This document shows positions 7,919 to 12,659 of a DNA stretch of 12,659 nt, piece by piece. Source of the DNA: Hemicentrotus pulcherrimus (lineage: Eukaryota > Echinodermata > Echinoidea > Camarodonta > Strongylocentrotidae); NCBI GenBank assembly GCA_003118195.1, contig BEXV01001033.1, positions 4,276 through 16,934 of the forward strand. Direction: 5' to 3'. Position numbers and translations under genes: made by a program. The notes under the pieces are model-generated. The model saw only the letters and a list, made by a program, of their open reading frames with translations, did no database searches and was not told the DNA's origin. Within the stretch, counting starts at the first letter, position 1. Every line of letters begins with the position of its first letter.

Positions 7919-8021
7919 GAATATTTATACCCTGGTACACCAAAAGCTGATGAAAATCGCATCATATGGCAGCAGAAATTTATTAATTTCCTGCTTTTAT
8001 ATCAAATTCGCCCCTAAGAGT

Positions 8022-8058
8022 ATTCATAGTTTACATATATCTACTATGAATGTAAACT
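8022..8058. repeat. overlapping inverted repeats
   Basis: ATTCATAG (8022-8029) pairs with CTATGAAT (8044-8051), and AGTTTACAT (8028-8036) pairs with ATGTAAACT (8050-8058). The two pairings cannot both form in one simple hairpin. Confidence 0.5.
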
Positions 8059-8100
8059 AAACTGCATAATAAAAAGAAACAGAATAAATGAGAGATGGCT

Positions 8101-8120
8101 AGACAGAGAGAGAGAGAAAA
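8101..8120 (+). repeat. short (AG)n stretch
   Basis: AGACAGAGAGAGAGAGAAAA, a small satellite of the larger GA tract about 180 bp upstream. Confidence 0.7.
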
Positions 8121-8386
8121 GGGTGGAGCGTTGAAAGGGGGTAATATTACAAAGGAGAGGGAATATGATGGCTATTATAGCACTCCAAAAAATATACATT
8201 AAATTTGCATATACACATACAAATAGAGACAACAATATTTATGACATATATTTGTACTTTCATTTGCCAATTTTCAGTGCTCATCAGACATATTTCGGAC
8301 AGGTTCTGTAGGAAGCAACACTGTTTTATGTAACATTATTATACATATCTACATGTTCTTACTCTTCTTCAGTGCATACTTTTCAT

Positions 8387-8605
8387 TATGATGATAATAT
8401 TGATGACGATGATAACAATGATTATTAGGTCTATTATTGATGTCACTTTCATTGTAATTCATCATTATCATTAATTACATCATTTTTATCATTATCTTTC
8501 TTCTTGTTGTCATTGCATATACAGTATAATTTTGTTAAATGTTATTTATATCAGGGATATGAGAAACTAACATTCCCTGTTTATATTATTATTAATCTTC
8601 ATCAT
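8387..8605. repeat. diverged GAT/ATC trinucleotide repeats, inverted halves
   Basis: The left part (about 8387-8432) is built of GAT/AAT-type triplets and the right part (about 8458-8505, with a few more near 8595) of ATC/ATT-type triplets. The two halves are roughly reverse complements and could pair over tens of bases. Simple-sequence origin is most likely. Confidence 0.6.
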
Positions 8606-8675
8606 CATTGTTTAATATCAAAGATGAGACATTTATAGAAAAAATATCAGCAGATTCGGTCTGATACTCCTCCTA

Positions 8676-8714
8676 CCCCCGCCCCCCCCCCCTTTTTTTG
8701 TTGTTNCCCCCCCC
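8676..8714. other. poly-C/poly-T runs with one N
   Basis: CCCCCG, then 11 C and 7 T, then an N at 8706 followed by 8 C. Homopolymer lengths and the N mark uncertain base calls just upstream of the second gene. Confidence 0.8.
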
Positions 8715-8804
8715 AAACCCCGCAAATTAAAAATAGTCTCACTCTCGGATATGATGCAAGTATTATTTAGTGTTTAAAAAAAAAGCACTACACTGCGGCT
8801 GAAG

Positions 8805-8833
8805 ATGTAGACTATCACAACTCGCAGATGTAG
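8805..8833 (+). promoter_or_regulatory. two minimal AUG-UAG upstream ORFs
   Basis: ATGTAG occurs at 8805-8810 and again at 8828-8833, both within the repeated octamer AGATGTAG, just before the Mab-21 start at 8836. If transcribed, each is a start codon followed at once by a stop. Such start-stop elements are known to hold ribosomes and lower translation of the downstream frame. Whether they lie in the mRNA depends on the unknown transcription start. Confidence 0.4.
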
Positions 8834-8835
8834 TC

Positions 8836-10587
8836 ATGAATACGGACGTAAACAACATGGCAGACACTGGAGCAAAATCGACAAAGAGCAAAACCAGTTT
8901 ATCGAATTCATTAACAAAATATCTCCAAGATACTGTTTTACCGAGAAGACAAGAAGTACAGGAGGTTCATAGAGCGCTTGTCAGGCGAATCATTGCGCCG
9001 ATTTTGGGCAAGGTTGGTGAGCTGGATGACCGCTTCCAAAGTGAAAGCGAGGGACTGTTGAATGAAACCGGGAATAGCTTTGTGCGTGTGAATCACAGTC
9101 AATACTACAAAGTTGATGTCGCCGTCGTTTTATCAAATCTCCTGTCTCCAAAGTGCCTAGCAAAATCTTCTCAAGATTCTCCTCTGCAAGGCCAAGGTCA
9201 AGGACAAGTCCAACCCTCTGCAGCTTTCCTCGACAGTGCTGCTTGTGACAACCCATACATTTCGCCTCTTTTCGGCTTTGGATACGTTCTTGCTGATCCC
9301 GAGAAAATGCTCCTCCAAGATTTGTTGAGTATCAAGCAAGATGATGTCTCCTCAGCCCAGCATGATGATATCAGTTTTTCAAACAAATCTTTCCTTTCCC
9401 CTGGGAAGGTAGTGAAGAGGTTTGCCAACCTCGTAGAGGAAAGCGTGGAGATTTTACTGGAGGAGTGCATCTGGGAGAAAGAACCAACGGTCTATGAAAT
9501 TTCTGTGAAAAGAGAAGGTGTGTGTGCATCGATTTAGGCATTAGCTGCTTGCCTTAGCTTAGGAAGTTAGGGACCTAGGGTGATCGTGACCAAAGCAAGT
9601 TCACACATATGTGTTCAGGAATTCCTCATTTAATACATAACTTTGCATCTCCTGTAAGCCTTTCTCTTTTCAAAATGGATGACTTTTTCTCTTGTTTGCT
9701 AACAGATTCTTTAGGCCCCTTGATATTTGAGAATGTCCTTGAAATAATACCTTAAAATTAATGTTAGTGTAGATGATTCCTGCTTTATGTTTGTATATTT
9801 AGCAAAGTACCTTTCTTTTCATGGCAGAAAAAAAATCATATTTTTGCAGCTGTTAATTGCAATTGTTTAACAATCCATTTCCTTCTCTCTTATACATGTA
9901 GGTCATGTTGTGAGGCTACATGCTATCCTGAGAGGCGAGGAGTATACAATTGAATTAATCCCTGCATTGGAACTCAGTGGCTGTTGGCCGAAGAGTTTAC
10001 AGAACTGGGGACCCGAGTGTGCCGCAAGACCTAACCAATGGCTGGACTACACTCGTATGTCAAAGGTCAAGCATAAATTCCACATCTACCCTGCCCGCCC
10101 TCCACCAGGCCACGACGCCTTTCGGCTCTGGTGCACGTATTTCGGCCTGAGCGAGAAGGTCCTGGCTCAGAAGGTGATCGAGGAAGACGCCCCGGAGGTG
10201 TCGTGTCGCGCTCCTGTCCTGCTCACGATGCTCTCACTCTGCGACGAGAACTCTGAAGAGTTTCATCCAATCACACCGCGCATCATCACAACAGCATTCC
10301 TTCATCAGTGCACACAGTATCCTCTGCAAGATGACTGGACGCCCAACAAGCTTGGAAGAGCATTAGTTGACCTCTTCATGGCGCTCATTGGCATGTTGAA
10401 AGCAGGGACGTGCAATCACTACTTTCTGTCATCGTACAACATCTTGGTTAACTCAGAGGACCCAAAACCTGTAGCACACCATCTTAAAGCCATTCTTAAT
10501 GACATTGTGGAGAACCCAAACAAGACCCACTTCTTGCACCTTAATCATAAGCGGAAAGACAGAGCTAGTAGCACTGCAAGTCGATAG
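8836..10587 (+). CDS. Mab-21 domain protein (MAB21L/cGAS-like fold), 2 coding exons
   Basis: Coding exons are 8836-9517 and 9902-10587, joined by a phase-1 GT-AG intron to give 455 residues. An in-frame TGA at 8800 precedes the start. Met8 (8857) has the better context (A at -3, G at +4) and may be used instead. The N-terminal helix region (about 25-70) leads to TGNSFVRVNHSQYYKVDV (78-95), which aligns with the nucleotidyltransferase core of cGAS. Next comes a low-complexity stretch with GQGQGQ (119-124). KRFANLVEESVEILL (194-208), then YTIELIPALELSGCWPKS (242-259) and the C-terminal helices with W..KLGRAL..L....L..GTCNHYFL, are typical of the Mab-21 family. The overall layout reminds me of MAB21L3 and of invertebrate cGAS-like proteins, but I cannot settle orthology. 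Compared with cGAS, GS is GN, the first metal-binding Glu is Lys92, Asp94 is kept, and the third position is Glu245. The cGAS zinc-binding His/Cys insert is absent. No signal peptide or membrane segment is visible. The function is unknown; nucleotide synthesis looks unlikely. Confidence 0.88.
9518..9901 (+). other. intron of the Mab-21 gene (384 bp)
   Basis: The donor is GTGTGT at 9518, within AAG|GTGTGTG, and the acceptor TATACATGTAG ends at 9901. Splicing restores the frame across KRE-GHVVRLH, the glycine codon being split after its first base. Reading through instead gives a stop within six codons, at 9535-9537. There are no repeats of note. Confidence 0.88.
9891..9901 (+). promoter_or_regulatory. 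3' splice site TATACATGTAG
   Basis: This acceptor is identical over 11 bases to the acceptor of POLR2D exon 3 (5167-5177). Both are built on the abundant palindrome TACATGTA and use TAG rather than the commoner CAG. Confidence 0.8.
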
Positions 10588-10743
10588 TCATGTAGGCCTT
10601 TGACAAGGTGTCTCACTTTCACACCATACAATTCCTTGCCAATTGTTTCTAGTGTTTGTCAGAAAGTCCATGTCAAAAGGCTAGTTACTAGTAAAGAATA
10701 TTATATCTAAATGTGCTGTTCATTTATATTAAAAAGTGTCTTT

Positions 10744-10759
10744 AAAAAAAAAAAAAAAA
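10744..10759 (+). repeat. A16 homopolymer
   Basis: Sixteen consecutive A about 157 bp after the Mab-21 stop codon. No AATAAA lies just upstream, so it is not taken as an inserted poly(A) tail. Confidence 0.75.
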
Positions 10760-11654
10760 TGGCATGCTTATTATAGGCCTAGAAATAGGGGATGATGTAT
10801 TGCCCTTTAAGTGCCAAAACATGGGTCTGTCGATCAGAAATCTTTTAAATTTTTTGTTTAACTCCCTCTTTGGGCTGATATTGATATTTCTCAGTTTTTA
10901 ATGCTTTAATACCATTTTTTTTAAAACGGTAAATACAACAAATTTGAATTAGTGAGAGTAGTATATGTGACTGTGTGGCCAAGTTATAGTTATAGATTCG
11001 CATTTTATAAATGCTTGGTATTAAAAACTGTCAGTTCATTGATAATATGTTGAAGCTTGGAAGAAATGTGCTGTTATTGCTCATATCTGAAACTTTGCCT
11101 TGATGATTTTAACAATGTTAAATTTGAGATGCACCGCCTTACGTGTTATCGGTGTCTGTGATATGGTGTTATATTGAAGCCCTAACAAATTGTGCTTCAA
11201 AATGATCAAGAAGTGCCTCAAAAAAGTAAAAACCTTTGAGTGACTGGTTTTATCACACTCGTTTTCCCCAATAGACTGTAGTGTAATGAAAACCGCTTGG
11301 CAAATAAATACCTTGATTATCAGACAGGCGATCGGCTTGTAAAAGTCATGGGGTTCCTGACTGACCTTAAAGTTTATGATTATCATTGCAGCATGAGCTA
11401 AATCAGGGATTTAAAAAAAAAGTATCTAGCACAAAGTTTACCATGAAGATACGAGTGCATAAAACAATTTCCATAAACTACCTCAAACAAAGGACTTCAA
11501 GAGAACAGTCATTTGAACATCTCGGCGTTTGTATTCATATTGTATACAAGTTGTTATGTATTGCTTATTTCTGTGTGTAGAGCTGTAAAAAAAAATTTCT
11601 TCCAGTAATGTATTAACATGGAGGACAAAAATATTGTGTATATGTGTGCTCAGA

Positions 11655-11660
11655 AATAAA
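11655..11660 (+). terminator. candidate poly(A) signal AATAAA
   Basis: Canonical hexamer about 1.07 kb after the Mab-21 stop codon, followed by ACATGTGTC. The G/T-rich character downstream is moderate. It is one of three candidates for this gene. Confidence 0.3.
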
Positions 11661-12166
11661 TACATGTGTCACAACGCGATTTCTTATCAAGTGTAATTTG
11701 ATTTGGTATTTGATCGATGCACCGACTTCGTCTAAAATTTAGTCATGTATGTAGCGGTAGTTGATCTTGAAGTGTGCAGGACTGTAAGTTGCATACATGT
11801 ATTAGTCAAATATTATCATTGTCTGGGCAAGCCATCTGAAGAATCTCCTCCAAAGAAAAGTACAAACAGCGAGGCTGCTTGGTGATGTTAAGTATGAAAC
11901 ATTACAAATAGGAATCATATTATGTCAAATCAGTTTTATAGATGTGCAATGTAGGTGAAAATATCTTGAGTAGATATCATAAATGTTCAAAATAGACAGA
12001 AGCTGAACTTTTTAATGCATGTACATATACTGTATGTCTCTTATTTATTAGAAATAATTATACTTGTGAGTGGGTTTATTCTGTGTGATAGATATAAGTC
12101 ATAGTTTGTGATTTGAATATGACAAAATGACTGCCTAATTCATGGGGTCAATTAATCAGTCAAGTC

Positions 12167-12172
12167 AATAAA
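12167..12172 (+). terminator. candidate poly(A) signal AATAAA inside a short stem
   Basis: The hexamer sits between AGTCAA and TTGACT, which can pair around it, and an A-rich run follows within 20 bases. It is the most distal candidate for the Mab-21 transcript. Confidence 0.3.
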
Positions 12173-12659
12173 ACTCAGATTGACTAAAAAAAAGAAGAAA
12201 CTACATGTATGATCAGCCAGAAGGAGTGTGAAAATTATATTTTCTAAAAATTATTTGTGAAGCGTCTCTAGAAATACATATTATGCCATTGTATATACTG
12301 GTAGACAAATAGTTAATTTAGTAGGAGAGCAGTAGAAAAGAGTTTGATTTCCATTGCTAATCATGAGCTCTAGAAGTATTATTTAACATTCAACAACAAA
12401 ATGGGTCGAAATATGTATTATAATGCCCAACAATGAAAGAAATATGGGTAACCTATGTGGGAGTCTCAAGTAATTGATTTATGTATGTTGAGGTAAAATC
12501 AACTATTCATTGTTATTAAGATAATGTTTGAATTGTAGTACAAACACTTCTATAAATCATATACCGGTATACGACTATAACGCAAGGAATGTCATACCAC
12601 ATTCATCTTCATCATACACTTCATTCTCTTCATTTTGGTTGACCAAATTTCAACAAATG

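Larger units (their letters stand above)
10588..12659 (+). other. 3' UTR of the Mab-21 gene and downstream flank
   Basis: About 2.1 kb of AT-rich DNA with no recognisable gene. The open frames at 11081-11386 (minus), 11386-11580 (plus) and 11483-11665 (minus) have no family features. Candidate poly(A) signals AATAAA lie at 11303-11308, 11655-11660 and 12167-12172. A run of 16 A (10744-10759) could be a microsatellite or mimic a priming site in cDNA. An ATACCGGTAT palindrome occurs near 12561. The 3' end of the transcript cannot be fixed from sequence alone. Confidence 0.5.

Noticed and set aside
7606..7965. 119-codon Ser/Leu-rich open frame on the minus strand
   Set aside because: It is the translation of the GA/CT microsatellite and has no signature of a real gene.
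9518..9537. reading through to the stop at 9535-9537 as the end of a 233-residue Mab-21 protein
   Set aside because: The Mab-21 domain is cut in half there and resumes in frame at 9902 after a clean GT-AG intron, so this is an unspliced artefact.
11081..11665. short open frames on both strands 3' of the Mab-21 gene
   Set aside because: Low-complexity AT-rich frames of 60-101 codons without motifs; they fall in the likely 3' UTR or flank.

Overview
This is eukaryotic nuclear DNA, AT-rich and mostly non-coding, with two intron-containing protein genes, both on the + strand. It is most likely from a marine invertebrate deuterostome, and an echinoderm such as a sea urchin is my best guess. The reasons are short introns (0.4-1.8 kb), many copies of the palindromes TACATGTA and ATACCGGTAT and of AGGCCT, a tRNA-derived SINE, and small DNA transposons inside introns. 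The organism call rests on sequence character only. Single N bases beside poly-C runs (7158, 8706) look like unresolved homopolymer reads.

Gene 1 (2221-6203, four coding exons) is the complete gene for RNA polymerase II subunit RPB4 (POLR2D). The exons join in frame to 142 codons and the product is recognisable along its whole length. Introns 1 and 3 each carry a probable non-autonomous DNA transposon (MITE). The one in intron 1 (about 2407-3168) has 24-bp terminal inverted repeats, TA flanks, and extra copies of the same terminal motif in mirrored orientation.

The 2.6 kb between the genes (6204-8835) holds the presumed POLR2D 3' UTR, a SINE (about 6870-7069), a short strong hairpin, a 210-bp GA-rich tract, diverged ATG/ATC-type simple repeats and poly-C runs.

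Gene 2 (8836-10587, two coding exons) encodes a 455-residue Mab-21-domain protein, a relative of the MAB21L and cGAS nucleotidyltransferase-fold families. The residues aligned with the cGAS catalytic positions are altered, so a non-catalytic or changed role is likely. Two minimal AUG-UAG upstream ORFs lie just before its start codon.

The 5' flank (1-1860) and 3' flank (10588-12659) hold no gene I can recognise. They contain fold-back sequences, simple repeats and candidate poly(A) signals. I see no operon, CRISPR array, viral gene or clear new multi-gene system. The two genes have no evident functional link and appear to be simple neighbours.
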